Assembly: GCF_020595095.1 (NCBI RefSeq)
Contig: NZ_JAJDOP010000008.1
Coordinates: 62,001-126,000 of the forward strand
Length of the DNA stretch: 64,000 nt
Reading direction: 5' to 3'
Source of the DNA: Microvirga rosea
GTDB taxonomy: Bacteria; Pseudomonadota; Alphaproteobacteria; Rhizobiales; Beijerinckiaceae
How positions within the stretch are numbered: the stretch's first letter is position 1; each line of letters starts with the position of its first letter. A program made the translations under genes and the position numbers. Positions 42,940 through 52,677 of this stretch are shown here, piece by piece. Below the pieces are notes generated by a model. The model did not search any database. It was not told the origin of the DNA and worked only from the letters and a program-made list of their open reading frames with translations.

Positions 42940-44034
42940 ATGGCTGACGTTTCAATCCACGGACTTGCGAAGTCGTTCGGTCCTGTGGACATCCTTCGCG
43001 ACATCAATCTCACTGTCGAGGACGGAGAATTCGTCGTCTTCGTCGGCCCTTCAGGGTGCGGAAAGTCCACCTTGCTGCGTATCATCGCCGGCCTCGAATC
43101 CGTGAGCGCCGGCGAGATCCGCATCGGCGGCAGGCGCGTCAACGAGCTGCCGCCGGCAGACCGCAAGATCGCGATGGTCTTCCAATCCTATGCTCTGTAT
43201 CCGCATATGTCGGTCTACAAGAACATGGCGTTCGGCTTGAAATTCGCGAAGACGGACAAGGCTGAAGCTGACAGGCGCGTCAGGCAGGCCGCCGAGATCC
43301 TGAAGCTGTCCGCCCTTCTCGATCGCAAGCCGAGAGAACTCTCCGGAGGGCAGCGCCAGCGTGTCGCGATCGGTCGCGCCATCGTAAGAAAGCCGAGCGT
43401 CTTCCTTTTCGACGAACCGCTTTCCAATCTTGATGCCGCTTTGCGGGTGAATACCCGAATCGAGATCGCCAAGCTTCATCAAGAGCTCGGTGCGACCATG
43501 ATCTATGTGACGCACGATCAGGTCGAGGCCATGACGCTGGCCTCGAAGATCGTGGTGCTCAATCATGGGAGAATCGAGCAGGTCGGCGCTCCTCTCGACC
43601 TCTATCGCCGCCCCTGCAATGTCTTCGTCGCCGGCTTTATCGGTTCGCCAAGGATGAACTTCATCAAGGGAGAAGTTCGAGGCATTTCGAACCAGAGCGT
43701 GACCATCGGCTTCGCCGGCGCCGAGATGAAAGTCGATCTTTCCGGAAAGGACTTAGCCGTAGGGGACATGGTCACGGTCGGAATTCGACCCGAGCACATG
43801 GCAGAGCAGGGGGCGGACGCCATTGCCCTCGAGGGTCGCGTCGACGCAGTCGAGCGTTTGGGGGAGGCAAGCTACGTGTACATGAAGCTTGCAAGCCAGG
43901 ACGATGTCGTTGTCCGGGCTCCAGGAGAAGCCCATATCGCGGCCGGCGATCTGTTCAAGGCTTATTTTTCCCCACGATCCACCCATGTCTTCGATGCGGA
44001 AGGCCGGTCGCTCCGGATGGACGTGAAGCCTTAG
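42940..44034 (+). CDS. Sugar ABC importer ATPase, UgpC/MalK type
   Basis: A 364-residue ATPase. Walker [10 protein letters not shown] near 37-45, signature ELSGGQRQR near 135, Walker [13 protein letters not shown] near 154 and the switch His in VTHDQ near 192 are all intact. A TOBE-type regulatory domain covers about 240-360. It is the last gene of the amino-sugar importer. It resembles the ATPase at 3216-4301, as CUT1 ATPases generally do. A short CCCC/GGGG inverted repeat follows the stop but is too weak to call a terminator. Confidence 0.94.
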   Translation: MADVSIHGLAKSFGPVDILRDINLTVEDGEFVVFVGPSGCGKSTLLRIIAGLESVSAGEIRIGGRRVNELPPADRKIAMVFQSYALYPHMSVYKNMAFGLKFAKTDKAEADRRVRQAAEILKLSALLDRKPRELSGGQRQRVAIGRAIVRKPSVFLFDEPLSNLDAALRVNTRIEIAKLHQELGATMIYVTHDQVEAMTLASKIVVLNHGRIEQVGAPLDLYRRPCNVFVAGFIGSPRMNFIKGEVRGISNQSVTIGFAGAEMKVDLSGKDLAVGDMVTVGIRPEHMAEQGADAIALEGRVDAVERLGEASYVYMKLASQDDVVVRAPGEAHIAAGDLFKAYFSPRSTHVFDAEGRSLRMDVKP

Positions 44035-44059
44035 ACCCCATCGTCTGGGGACGAATCAG

Positions 44060-44353
44060 TCAGGCGCTGCGAACCCAATTAATGACCGGCTTTTCCCGCC
44101 ACATGCAACGCTCGAGGCGAAGGCCGACCAGATGTTGCATGCGTGCCAAAGACTGCTCGTCTTCAGCTTCGACGATCAGGGTCAAGTAGCGCCTTGAGGC
44201 CTCCATCGTGCAATGCCCGAAACTGAATTCCGCCCGCCCCTTCGTGTCTGAGTAGGTGGCAGGGACGTTTTCGGAGAACTGCTTGCAGAGCTGGACAAGG
44301 TAGCGGTCCGGCACTTCTGTTCCGATACTGGCCTCTGACCTGAAGGCTGGCAT
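44060..44353 (-). CDS. DUF2218-family small protein
   Basis: A 97-residue cytoplasmic protein. The start ATG at 44353 is preceded by an in-frame GTG one codon upstream. The order RYLVQLCKQFSENVPATY, then GRAEFSFGHCTM, then LTLIVEAEDEQSLARMQHLV and WREKPVINW is that of DUF2218, whose members are often found near iron-uptake or siderophore-reductase genes. No such genes are next to it here, so nothing can be said of its role. It converges on the importer ATPase gene. Confidence 0.8.
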   Translation of the reverse strand: MPAFRSEASIGTEVPDRYLVQLCKQFSENVPATYSDTKGRAEFSFGHCTMEASRRYLTLIVEAEDEQSLARMQHLVGLRLERCMWREKPVINWVRSA

Positions 44354-44519
44354 CACGTTAGTTCCCCAGAAAAATTCCCATTTCGGGCGTTCAGTAAGTT
44401 AACCATGGCTGGAAGGTATAAAATGCCCTAGGTCAGGAATGAATTTCAATCAAGATTTTTGCTAAGGTGCTCATAAATAACTGAATTTAATCGTTATATC
44501 GTAAAAATAATCCGGTTCC

Positions 44520-46823
44520 TCATGAGAGAGGTGGGGGCTCCCAGGATTTCAGGAACGAAGGAACGTCTTTCCCCGACATGGGAGCCGCATAGAAATTCCC
44601 TTGTGCCTGCTGACAACCTTTTTCCTTGAGAAACCGAGCCTGTTCGACAGTTTCGACTCCTTCGGCAATAACATCCATCCCGAGGCTCATCCCGAGCTCG
44701 ATGACGGCCAGAACGATGGCGGCGTTTTCCGCATCGGTTTCCAGATCCCTCACGAAGCTCTGATCGATCTTGATGTCGTCGACCGGAAACTGCTTGAGGT
44801 GAATGAGCGAGGCATAGCCCGTCCCGAAATCATCGAGCGCAATGCGAATGCCGTTATCGTGAAACTGCTTGAGCGCCTTGGCTACATGCGTGGCACTGCG
44901 CCCAAGAAAGACAGTTTCGGTAATCTCCACTTCCAGGCGATGGTTGGGAACATCGGCCGATTGTAAGACCTCAAGAAAACGCTTGGCGAGGCCGATCCAG
45001 TTGAATTGAGCCGAAGACAGGTTAACGGCAACTCTTCCACAATCGCAGCCCTGGTTGATCCAGCGGCGGATATCGGATGCGACCTGTCGGATGATGCTTT
45101 CGCCCACCGCGATGGACAATTCCGGATCTTCAAACGCGCTTGAGAAGGCGGCCGGCGTGAGAAGGCCATATTGTGGGTGCCGCCATCTGGCGAGGGCTTC
45201 GAAGCCCACAACGCGCCCATTCGAGAGATCCACCTTCGGCTGATAAAAGGGCACGATCTGGCCCCATTGCAACGCCTCCTGTATGCCTCTTGCGACCGTG
45301 GCCTTATGTTCCACGTGAAGGCGCATGTCCGGCGTGTAGACAACAGCGCAGTTTCTCCCACGAGCTTTAGCCGCGTTGAGGGCCAAGTCCGCGTCTTTCA
45401 TGAGCTCGGAAGGCTTGCTGCCATGGGCCGGAAAACTCGCGACCCCGATGCTGACATGACATGTGAGCAGTTCGGCGCCATACGGAATGGGTTGCCGAAG
45501 TTCAGTGAGGATTCGTTCGGAAAGTTCGCGAGCCCGTACAAGAGGCGCCGGATCCGCGATAACGATGATGAATTCATCGCCTCCCAGGCGCGCGATGGTG
45601 TCGTCGTCTCTTATCAGGCGGCGGAGCCGATCTGCCGCCCCCTTCAGGAGAACGTCTCCCGCGTCATGGCCGAGGCTGTCGTTGATCGCCTTGAACTTAT
45701 CGAGATCGATGAGCAGCAGGCTAACCCCGGTCCCCTGCCGCTCTGCCTCGGCGAGAGCTTGCTCGAGACGCCCCTGGAAAAACGCGCGGTTGGGAAGATC
45801 CGTGAGCGCATCATGGCTCACGACTCGCCAGGACCTTTCCTCGGCCGCCTTGCGCTCTGTGATGTCAATGGCGGCCGACATGATATGCGGGGCGCCATTG
45901 ATATCAATAAGCCTTCCTGCAAGAAGGACAGTCCGGATGGACCCGTCGGCAAGACGGATCAAAGTCTCGAAATCAGTGACCTGTCCGTCTTTCTGAATCG
46001 CTTCTACGAAAGCCTTTCGGTCAGCCGGATTGATGTAGACCTCATCGACGGACTGGATGCCGAGCGATTTCCAGTGAGCGCCGAAATAGCGGGTTCCTGC
46101 TTCATTCGAATCGACGATTTCTCCGTTCGTTCGAACGACCACCAGAGGAATCGGGACCGTCTTGAACATGGTCTCGAACATGGCTCGGCTTTGCGTCAAC
46201 TCCTGGTTCGCCCGACGTTCCGCCTGTGTGGCAGCCCATTCCGTTCGCTGGAGACGATTGGAGCGGGTGAGGACAAGGGCGAGAGCGACGTTCAGTGTGA
46301 CGACGGCCAGGATGAGGCCGATGACGGGCGTCTCGGGGCCCCCTGGCGACAGATACCCGATCAGCATCATCACGCTGCAGGCAACGCCTGACGTCATCGA
46401 CCAGCGAAAGGCGGTCGGCACGACCAGATAATAAATCGAAGGCAGCATCAGAACGACGAAAAGAGCAAGGTCGCTGTGTGAACTCACCAGAACGCCCACC
46501 GCGGCGGCGGTGACCCATTCCCAGGCGATCATTACTTTCTGAGCGCCCTGGAAGCTCGTCGTTTTGCGCAGGAACCAAAGGCACAGCAGAGCGATCAGCA
46601 CGACCACAGTACGGGCAGGAATCGCGACATAAAAGTGAGAGGTGCCGTGGAAGCGCCAGTCACTGATGAAGAAGAGCGTGTTGAGAACAGCCGAAAGCAA
46701 GAACAGCAGGCGTGTGTGCCTGAGAGTGTCGGGAAGCCGTTCGGCTTGAAAGACGGACTCGCGTTCGGGAGCAGAAAACTCGCCGCCAAAAAGGGTCAGG
46801 GCTTGGGTGGACGTTCCTGGCAT
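44520..46823 (-). CDS. Membrane PAS-GGDEF-EAL cyclic-di-GMP enzyme
   Basis: A 767-residue protein. An N-terminal membrane sensor of about six helices (about 35-210) is followed by a PAS domain (about 225-340, ending DITERKAAEE), a GGDEF domain (about 345-505) and an EAL domain (about 520-760). The diguanylate cyclase site is intact (RLGGDEFIIV). The phosphodiesterase domain keeps its signature (GFEALARW) and the catalytic loop DDFGTGYASL, plus AEGVET. Either or both activities could be real. It probably tunes c-di-GMP levels, hence motility or biofilm, in response to a membrane signal. Confidence 0.93.
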   Translation of the reverse strand: MPGTSTQALTLFGGEFSAPERESVFQAERLPDTLRHTRLLFLLSAVLNTLFFISDWRFHGTSHFYVAIPARTVVVLIALLCLWFLRKTTSFQGAQKVMIAWEWVTAAAVGVLVSSHSDLALFVVLMLPSIYYLVVPTAFRWSMTSGVACSVMMLIGYLSPGGPETPVIGLILAVVTLNVALALVLTRSNRLQRTEWAATQAERRANQELTQSRAMFETMFKTVPIPLVVVRTNGEIVDSNEAGTRYFGAHWKSLGIQSVDEVYINPADRKAFVEAIQKDGQVTDFETLIRLADGSIRTVLLAGRLIDINGAPHIMSAAIDITERKAAEERSWRVVSHDALTDLPNRAFFQGRLEQALAEAERQGTGVSLLLIDLDKFKAINDSLGHDAGDVLLKGAADRLRRLIRDDDTIARLGGDEFIIVIADPAPLVRARELSERILTELRQPIPYGAELLTCHVSIGVASFPAHGSKPSELMKDADLALNAAKARGRNCAVVYTPDMRLHVEHKATVARGIQEALQWGQIVPFYQPKVDLSNGRVVGFEALARWRHPQYGLLTPAAFSSAFEDPELSIAVGESIIRQVASDIRRWINQGCDCGRVAVNLSSAQFNWIGLAKRFLEVLQSADVPNHRLEVEITETVFLGRSATHVAKALKQFHDNGIRIALDDFGTGYASLIHLKQFPVDDIKIDQSFVRDLETDAENAAIVLAVIELGMSLGMDVIAEGVETVEQARFLKEKGCQQAQGNFYAAPMSGKDVPSFLKSWEPPPLS

Positions 46824-46982
46824 CAGATCACATAGGGAATGGTCATCCAGTTACGTCTGCTTTCTCATGTTGCGCAAGGGGAAGCGTGCCAGGAAATTTG
46901 TTTAAGCTCAACAAAGATAAAGATTTTCATCCAAAAGAAGTGCGGCAGGCGGCAAGCTACGCAGCCACGAAGACAGCGCCAC

Positions 46983-47604
46983 TCACAAGGGTAGATCGGA
47001 ATGGTCACCAAAACGTGTGCGTCCCTGGCGTTTGGAGCGATAGAGGGCCTGATCTGCCGCTTGAAGTGCGCTTGATGGATCCGCCGCATCCTGGGGCAGA
47101 ACCGCAATTCCTATGCTGAGACTAGACCTCAATTCCTGGACGTCGAAGCGGAAGGGCTCTTCTATGACCTGTACAATACGCGTGGCGGTCGCTTTTGCGT
47201 TGTCTTCTGCCGCGTGGAGAGAATAAAAGCCAGCGCGCCGCCGATGCGCGCCAGAATGTCCCCGGTCCTGATCTGACCCTGAATTCCGGCCGTAATGTCT
47301 TTGATGAAAGGTCTCCGATATCGCGGCCATAGGTGTCGTTCACCTGCTTGAAAAAATCGATGTCGAGAAGCATCAGCGCCGCAGGAGAATTTTCATTTAC
47401 GTGAGCGGCGGTCACGGCGAGCAGGCTCTGGAAAGCGCGACGGTTCGCAGGTCCAGTCGGAGGGTCCTCGCCAGCAAGGCTCTTGATGCGTTCCTCGACA
47501 CCTTTTCGGCGAGTGATGTCCCTTGTCGTTGCCCGAGGCTGATGTGCTTGAAGAAGAATGAAGCGCCATTTGCCGGAGATCTTTTGAAGTAGCTTAATAA
47601 TCAA
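46983..47604 (-). pseudogene. Frameshifted PAS-linked GGDEF gene remnant
   Basis: Pieces of a diguanylate cyclase lie in three frames on the minus strand. The first (47604 to about 47310) has the PAS end and linker (TTRDITRRKGVEERI) and the first half of a GGDEF domain (ALMLLDIDFFKQVNDTYG). The second, near 47290-47170, should carry the active-site signature but reads IGGALAFIL, so the DEF residues are lost. The third (to 46983) has the end of the domain (LSIGIAVLPQDAADPSSALQAADQALYRSKRQG). At least two frameshifts plus the damaged signature show decay. The intact GGDEF-EAL gene next to it is a separate gene. Confidence 0.8.
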
Positions 47605-47740
47605 CGCTCAAGCTCAGGACACTCAAACAGCCTTCAACCAACGGCAAGCTTTGAATAAAGTTACCGTGAACGATGCCGCAGAGCTTTCGACGTCAGCTCT
47701 TATGCCGGACGCAACAGCCTGCTTTGTTCGATCTGCTGTG

Positions 47741-48442
47741 TCAGACCGGTAGATCGGGCGCTGTGGAGCTCCGCGAATGGAAGGTGCGCAGCACTTCGGG
47801 AGGGGAACCGGCCTGAATGACTCTCCCGTGGTCGATCAGTACCATCTGCTCCGCCACATCCGCCACTTCCTCAGGGGTATGGATCGACATGATGACCGTG
47901 ATGCTCTGCCTTTTGCGCAACTCATCAACAAGCTGGATCATGCTGCGCCGCAATTGAGGATCCAAGCTGCTAAAGGGTTCGTCCAACAAGATGATCGGCC
48001 GCTTCGAGACCATAGCTCGCGCCAACGCAACTCTTTGACGCTGTCCGCCAGACATCTCTCCCGGTTTGCGGTGATCGTACCCCGTCAGTCCAACTGCTTC
48101 CAACATTTCCGAGACGAGAGCCCATTCCGCCTTCTCAAGGCGAAGGGAGGGGCGCAATCCCAGCGCAACGTTCCGGGCCACGGAAAGATGAGGGAAAAGG
48201 TTGTGATCTTGAAAGACAATGGCCACAGGTCTTTGGGAGGGCTGCAAGGGGAGCAGGTCGCTTCCACGAAACGTCAACGTCCCGCTTTGCGGTGTTTCGA
48301 AGCCCGCAATCAGATGCAGAAGCGTCGTTTTGCCTCCACCGGAAGAGCCGATGAGGGCGCACAGCGCTCCATCCTCGACCTTGAGGGAGTAATCTGCGGA
48401 AAAGTCAGGCCAGGTCAGGCGGCATTGATCAATCAGGAGCAT
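47741..48442 (-). CDS. thiQ: Thiamine ABC importer ATPase
   Basis: A 233-residue ATPase. The start at 48442, overlapping the permease stop by 14 bases, gives the normal ThiQ length; a longer frame runs into the permease gene. Walker A is IGSSGGGKTTLLHL near 32-45, signature [15 protein letters not shown] near 130, Walker B PIILLDEPFSSLD near 150, and the switch His is in SIHTPEE. There is no TOBE domain, as expected for ThiQ. Last gene of the thiBPQ operon. Confidence 0.93.
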   Translation of the reverse strand: MLLIDQCRLTWPDFSADYSLKVEDGALCALIGSSGGGKTTLLHLIAGFETPQSGTLTFRGSDLLPLQPSQRPVAIVFQDHNLFPHLSVARNVALGLRPSLRLEKAEWALVSEMLEAVGLTGYDHRKPGEMSGGQRQRVALARAMVSKRPIILLDEPFSSLDPQLRRSMIQLVDELRKRQSITVIMSIHTPEEVADVAEQMVLIDHGRVIQAGSPPEVLRTFHSRSSTAPDLPV

Positions 48443-50003
48443 GAGACCATCGACCAGACATGTGAGCCAGCATGAATGCAACGAAGAGAATAAGGAGCCC
48501 GATCGCGGATGCCTCCTCGAACCGATAGGCTCCCAATCGTTCGTAGAGAAGGTAGGGTAATGTTCGGAGCTCCGGACCGCCAAAAAGAGCAATGATCCCG
48601 AAATCGCCAAAGGAGAGCGCCGCCGCCAGGGCGAAAGCAGACCCGAGGGGACGCCGCAGAAGCGGCCAGTCGACGATCTGGGCTCGGGTGAGGCCCGTCA
48701 GCCCGAGCGACGACGAAAGGCGGCCATAGCGCTCCTCCGCCAGGAGGAGCCGAGGGGCGACATAACGGTACGCGAACGGTAAGGCCCCCAGGCCGTTCAC
48801 AACGGGGAGAAGGATCAACCCACCGACGGCTGAATCCACAAATGGGCGAATCAGGAGGAAAAGTCCGGCGGTCAGGGCAAAGGGTGGAACCGCCAGCAGA
48901 GCATTCGGAATAAGGTCGAACACAGCCGCCCAACGGGGAGAGCCAAAACCGACGCGGTGAGTTCGAACCGCTGCGCCGAGAGCCAGGGCGAGTGAGCAGG
49001 CCAATGTGGAGGCCATGGCGGCGATCGCGAGACTTGTGAGCAATGCGAAGAGCAGGTCCTCGTCGAGGACCGCCGTTATATGTCCAAGACCGGTAAAGAT
49101 GCTCAGAGCCAGCGGGGCGATAAACAGAAGTCCCGCCGTCAGGACAAACCCGTCAAGGATCATCAAGGGTGGATTGGGAGCATCGGGACGCGAAATTGTC
49201 GTCCGTGATGTGGTGGCGACAGGAGGACGGGCGAGAACTCCATGGAGGGCCAGAGTGGCGGTCAGGCAGATGGCGACCTGGATCAGAGCGATCCAGGCGG
49301 CGCGGGCGAAATCCAAGTCGACCTTGAGGGCTTCGTAGATCGCCACCTCGAGGGTCGCGCGACTCGGTCCGCCACCCAATGCCAGCACGATGGCGAAACT
49401 CTTGAAGCAAAGCAGGAACACGAGGCTGGCGAGGCCCGGAAGCTCTGCCCGGAAAACCGGCCAATCGAGGTGGCGAAAAATCTGACCGGAGGAGAAACCC
49501 AGCGCTGAAGCAAGCCGCCATTGTTCGGCAGGAATCAGATGGAGCGCATCGAGGATGATCTTGGCCACGAAGGGAGCGTTCAGGAACACATGTGCGATGA
49601 GAATGCCAGGATATCCGAAGATATTGATGTCACCTGGCCAGCCCAACGCTTTCAAGATCTCGGCGAGCCAGCCGTTTCTGCCATAAACGGTGAAAACCGC
49701 AAAGACGGCGACGATCGCCGGCATGATCATCGTCGTGCCCAGCGCCGATAAGAGAATATCCTTCCCTGGAAAGTTGCGCCGCGCCAAAGCAAGGGCCAAG
49801 GCGCTCCCGAGAGCCAGCGAAAGGACCATCGAGAGCCCGGCCTGGGCAAGGGAGAAGAGGAGCAGCCGCAGAAGATAGGGGCCGATGGACAGAAATGAGG
49901 CTTCATGTCCACCGGCCCGCAGCAGGGCGAAGAAGCCTGCGGCAAGGAGCGCCACAATGGCGACAGCTACGAGGCTTCCAGGATGAGGTCGCCTGAAGCG
50001 CAT
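48429..50003 (-). CDS. thiP: Thiamine ABC importer permease
   Basis: A 524-residue double-length permease with about twelve predicted helices in two homologous halves, as in ThiP and iron FbpB-type permeases. Coupling loops appear near 165 (EQWRLASALGFSSGQIFRHLDWP, core ASALGFSSG) and in the second half near 430 (RYGRLSSSLGLTGLTRAQIVDWP, core SSSLGLTG). It sits nine bases after thiB. Confidence 0.93.
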   Translation of the reverse strand: MRFRRPHPGSLVAVAIVALLAAGFFALLRAGGHEASFLSIGPYLLRLLLFSLAQAGLSMVLSLALGSALALALARRNFPGKDILLSALGTTMIMPAIVAVFAVFTVYGRNGWLAEILKALGWPGDINIFGYPGILIAHVFLNAPFVAKIILDALHLIPAEQWRLASALGFSSGQIFRHLDWPVFRAELPGLASLVFLLCFKSFAIVLALGGGPSRATLEVAIYEALKVDLDFARAAWIALIQVAICLTATLALHGVLARPPVATTSRTTISRPDAPNPPLMILDGFVLTAGLLFIAPLALSIFTGLGHITAVLDEDLLFALLTSLAIAAMASTLACSLALALGAAVRTHRVGFGSPRWAAVFDLIPNALLAVPPFALTAGLFLLIRPFVDSAVGGLILLPVVNGLGALPFAYRYVAPRLLLAEERYGRLSSSLGLTGLTRAQIVDWPLLRRPLGSAFALAAALSFGDFGIIALFGGPELRTLPYLLYERLGAYRFEEASAIGLLILFVAFMLAHMSGRWSHAPD

Positions 50004-50012
50004 AGGATGCCG

Positions 50013-51017
50013 TTATTGGGCCGTGGCGTTGAGCCAGCGATCTGTGAAGGAGCGGCGGTTCTTTTGAACCTCCTCCGGGGTGAAAAGAAGCGCCGTGCTT
50101 GGTTGGATCGCGTCCCGGAACGCTTGAGGAAGTTCCTTCGATGTCGCCTTGACCGGCATCATCCAGTTGCCTTCCGGCATTGCCGATTGAAAATCGTCCG
50201 ACAGGATGAAGTTCATGAACGCTTTTGCAAGCTCAGGCTGTTTGGTGGTCTGCGTCATGCCGGCGATCTCGATATGGAGGTAGTGACCCTCGGCGAACGG
50301 AGCAGCCTTGTACTGGTTCTTCTTCTCGATCATGACATGGTAGGCGGGGGATGTGGTGTAGGACATGACCATGTCCGCTTCCCCCTTCAGGAACAGGCCA
50401 TAGGCCTCCGACCACCCCTTGGTGAATGTCACGATACGGGGTTTGAGCTGCGCCCAGGCCTTGTCGGACTGATCGCCATAGACTTTCTGCATCCAGAGCA
50501 GGAAGCCCAAGCCAGGCGCACTGGTTCGCGGATCCTGCAGGACGATTTTCGGCCCGTTTGGATTTTCAACCAGCTCCTTCAGGCCCTTCGGCGGCTCAGG
50601 GAGCTTGGTCGAATCATAAACAAACGCGAGGTATCCCCAGTCGAACGGAATGAACGTATCGCTGGCCCATGTGATCGGAAGGGACAGGTTCTTCAGTTCC
50701 AAGCCATGAGGCGCAAAGAGGTCTGACGACTTCGCTTCTGCGGCAAGGTTCATATCGAGGCCGAGAACGACATCGGCCTTCGTATCCTTCCCCTCCAAGC
50801 GCAGGCGCCCGAGAAGGCTGCCGGCATCTTCCGCCGTGATCCAGTTGAGCTCACAGTTGCACTTGGCCTCGAAACGCTCCTTTACCGCCTTGCCCGGCCC
50901 GTATTTGCCTGCGAAGGAGCCATAGGTGTAAACCATCAGAATTGGTTTGGTCTGTGCAGCCGCGGTGCCGGCAAAAAGGCAAAATGCCGTCAGGGCAAAG
51001 ACAAGTCTGTTCAACAT
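50013..51017 (-). CDS. thiB: Thiamine-binding periplasmic protein
   Basis: A 334-residue binding protein with a signal peptide of about 20 residues (cleavage after GTAAA, before QTKPILMVYTYGSF). The start at 51017 has GGGAG about nine bases upstream. YTYGSFAGKYGPG at the mature N-terminus and DWGYLAFVYDSTKLP near 165 are typical of ThiB/TbpA. It binds thiamine, thiamine-P or TPP in the periplasm. The gene is first in the operon and directly downstream of a TPP riboswitch. Confidence 0.94.
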   Translation of the reverse strand: MLNRLVFALTAFCLFAGTAAAQTKPILMVYTYGSFAGKYGPGKAVKERFEAKCNCELNWITAEDAGSLLGRLRLEGKDTKADVVLGLDMNLAAEAKSSDLFAPHGLELKNLSLPITWASDTFIPFDWGYLAFVYDSTKLPEPPKGLKELVENPNGPKIVLQDPRTSAPGLGFLLWMQKVYGDQSDKAWAQLKPRIVTFTKGWSEAYGLFLKGEADMVMSYTTSPAYHVMIEKKNQYKAAPFAEGHYLHIEIAGMTQTTKQPELAKAFMNFILSDDFQSAMPEGNWMMPVKATSKELPQAFRDAIQPSTALLFTPEEVQKNRRSFTDRWLNATAQ

Positions 51018-51096
51018 CAGAGACGCTCCCATGCGTAAGACAAGCCGGATCGGCGGCACAGTGCGCACGGGATGCAGACTTTCCTGCTATTCATGC

Positions 51097-51180
51097 TCAT
51101 TCCCTCCGCCGGCATGACCCGGATCAGGTTCAACGGGTCGGCAGCTGCGCTGCCTCTCAGCCCTTCGGGCTCCCCGTGAG
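51097..51180 (-). ncRNA. TPP riboswitch (THI box)
   Basis: On the minus strand, 80 bases before thiB, the THI-box elements occur in order: ACGGGGAGC, GGGCTGAGAGG, GACCCGTTGAACCTGATCCGGGT (quoted in part: TTGAACCTGATCCGG) and GGCGGAGGGAA. The P2-P5 helices can be drawn. TPP binding should switch off expression of thiBPQ, probably at translation because no clear terminator follows. Confidence 0.95.
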
Positions 51181-51309
51181 ACGATCTCGCTTCTACGGCA
51201 GTTCGAGGAACCAAACAAGCGCTGACGAGAAGGATGCCAGGCTCTGAGGGAAGCCCATTGCTGGGCCGGCCGGATTCTGATTGGAATGGGGCAGATGCGG
51301 AGGAGCTGA

Positions 51310-52530
51310 ATGGGACATCCATTACCCCAATATGACGTTGCGGTGATCGGCCTGGGAGCGATGGGGTCGGCGGCACTGTATCAGCTCGCCAAGCGCGCCG
51401 TGCGTGCCATAGGGATCGATCAATTCTCCCCGCCGCACGACCGCGGGTCGACCCATGGGGAAACCCGGATCACCCGGCAGGCAATCGGGGAGGGGGCCGC
51501 CTATGTCCCCCTGGCACTGCGGTCTCATGCCATCTGGCGGGAGCTGGAAGCCGAAACGGGCGAGGCCCTGCTGAGCCCGGTGGGGTGCCTCATTGTCGGC
51601 AGGATGGAGGGGCAATCCGGCGGACCCATCCGGACGAGCTTTCTGGCGACGACCAAGCGGACGGCAGAGGATTACGGCATCGCCCATGAGATTCTGGGGG
51701 CGGACGAGATCCGGGCGCGCTATCCGCAGTTCACCCCGCAGACCGATGAGATCGCCTATTTCGAGCCGGGCGGCGGCTACTTGAACCCGGAACGCTGTGT
51801 CGCGGCCCATCTGAAACGCGCGCAAGAGCTGGGAGCGGCATTGCAGCTTGGAACGCGCGTGGTTTCCTTGGCTCGTTCCGGCGGTGGAGTGCGGATTACC
51901 ACCACTAACGGGGTTATTGACGCCTCCCAGGTCATCGTTTCCGCCGGTTCCTGGGCGCCCGCCTTGCTCGGACACCCTTTCGACCGGCTTCTTTCCCCCA
52001 GCCGTCAAGTGATGCACTGGTTCCCGGTGACAGAGGACCTGACGTCTTCTTGGGTGAAAAGTCCGGTTTTCATATGGGCGCCCGGAGCCGACCCTAAGGA
52101 TTTTTTCTACGGATTTCCGTCCATGCCCGGATCTGGAACCATGAAGACGGCCGGGGAGCAATATGATGAGGTAACGTCTCCCGAGACGGTCGAGCGATCG
52201 GTCGACTCTGCAGAAGTTCAGGCCATGTATAGGGATCACCTGGCCGGGCGCCTGCGAGGGGTGATGCCTTCGGCTGCCAAATCCGCCACCTGCCTCTATA
52301 CGGTCACCCCCGATTCTCACTTCCTCATCGATCGGTCTCCCGAGAATGATAGAATTCTTGTGGTTTCGCCATGTTCGGGACACGGCTTTAAACACTCCGC
52401 AGCCGTGGGCGAGGCGGCGGCGGAGCTCGTGACCGAGGGCAAAAGCCGTATCGACCTTTCTCCCTTCGGTCTTTCCCGCTTTCAGGAGCGGCTTCAGGCC
52501 TTACGGGACAGCGTTTCACCGGCCGTTTGA
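51310..52530 (+). CDS. solA: N-methyl-L-tryptophan oxidase-like FAD oxidoreductase
   Basis: A 406-residue monomeric sarcosine-oxidase-family flavoprotein that oxidises N-methyl amino acids, releasing formaldehyde and hydrogen peroxide. The FAD motif VIGLGAMGSAALYQLAKR is at about 12-29, GSTHGETRITRQA near 47 is diagnostic, the covalent-flavin Cys is in TCLYTVTPDSHF near 322, and SGHGFKHSAAVGE follows near 357. GGAGGAG precedes the start. The gene symbol follows the E. coli homologue; substrate preference within the MSOX/MTOX group is not certain. It is divergent from thiB. Confidence 0.85.
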   Translation: MGHPLPQYDVAVIGLGAMGSAALYQLAKRAVRAIGIDQFSPPHDRGSTHGETRITRQAIGEGAAYVPLALRSHAIWRELEAETGEALLSPVGCLIVGRMEGQSGGPIRTSFLATTKRTAEDYGIAHEILGADEIRARYPQFTPQTDEIAYFEPGGGYLNPERCVAAHLKRAQELGAALQLGTRVVSLARSGGGVRITTTNGVIDASQVIVSAGSWAPALLGHPFDRLLSPSRQVMHWFPVTEDLTSSWVKSPVFIWAPGADPKDFFYGFPSMPGSGTMKTAGEQYDEVTSPETVERSVDSAEVQAMYRDHLAGRLRGVMPSAAKSATCLYTVTPDSHFLIDRSPENDRILVVSPCSGHGFKHSAAVGEAAAELVTEGKSRIDLSPFGLSRFQERLQALRDSVSPAV

Positions 52531-52677
52531 CGGAAGGACTACGCCGAAGAGAGGCGGTTGCCTTCGTTGAGACTATTCCAACGGGTGCTGCTGTGAAAAC
52601 AGACTTCCGAAGGAGCATCTTTGCGGCTTTGCTTCCTCGGATCCGCAGTTTAATGATGGGCGTGCCTTCGGCGGTAC

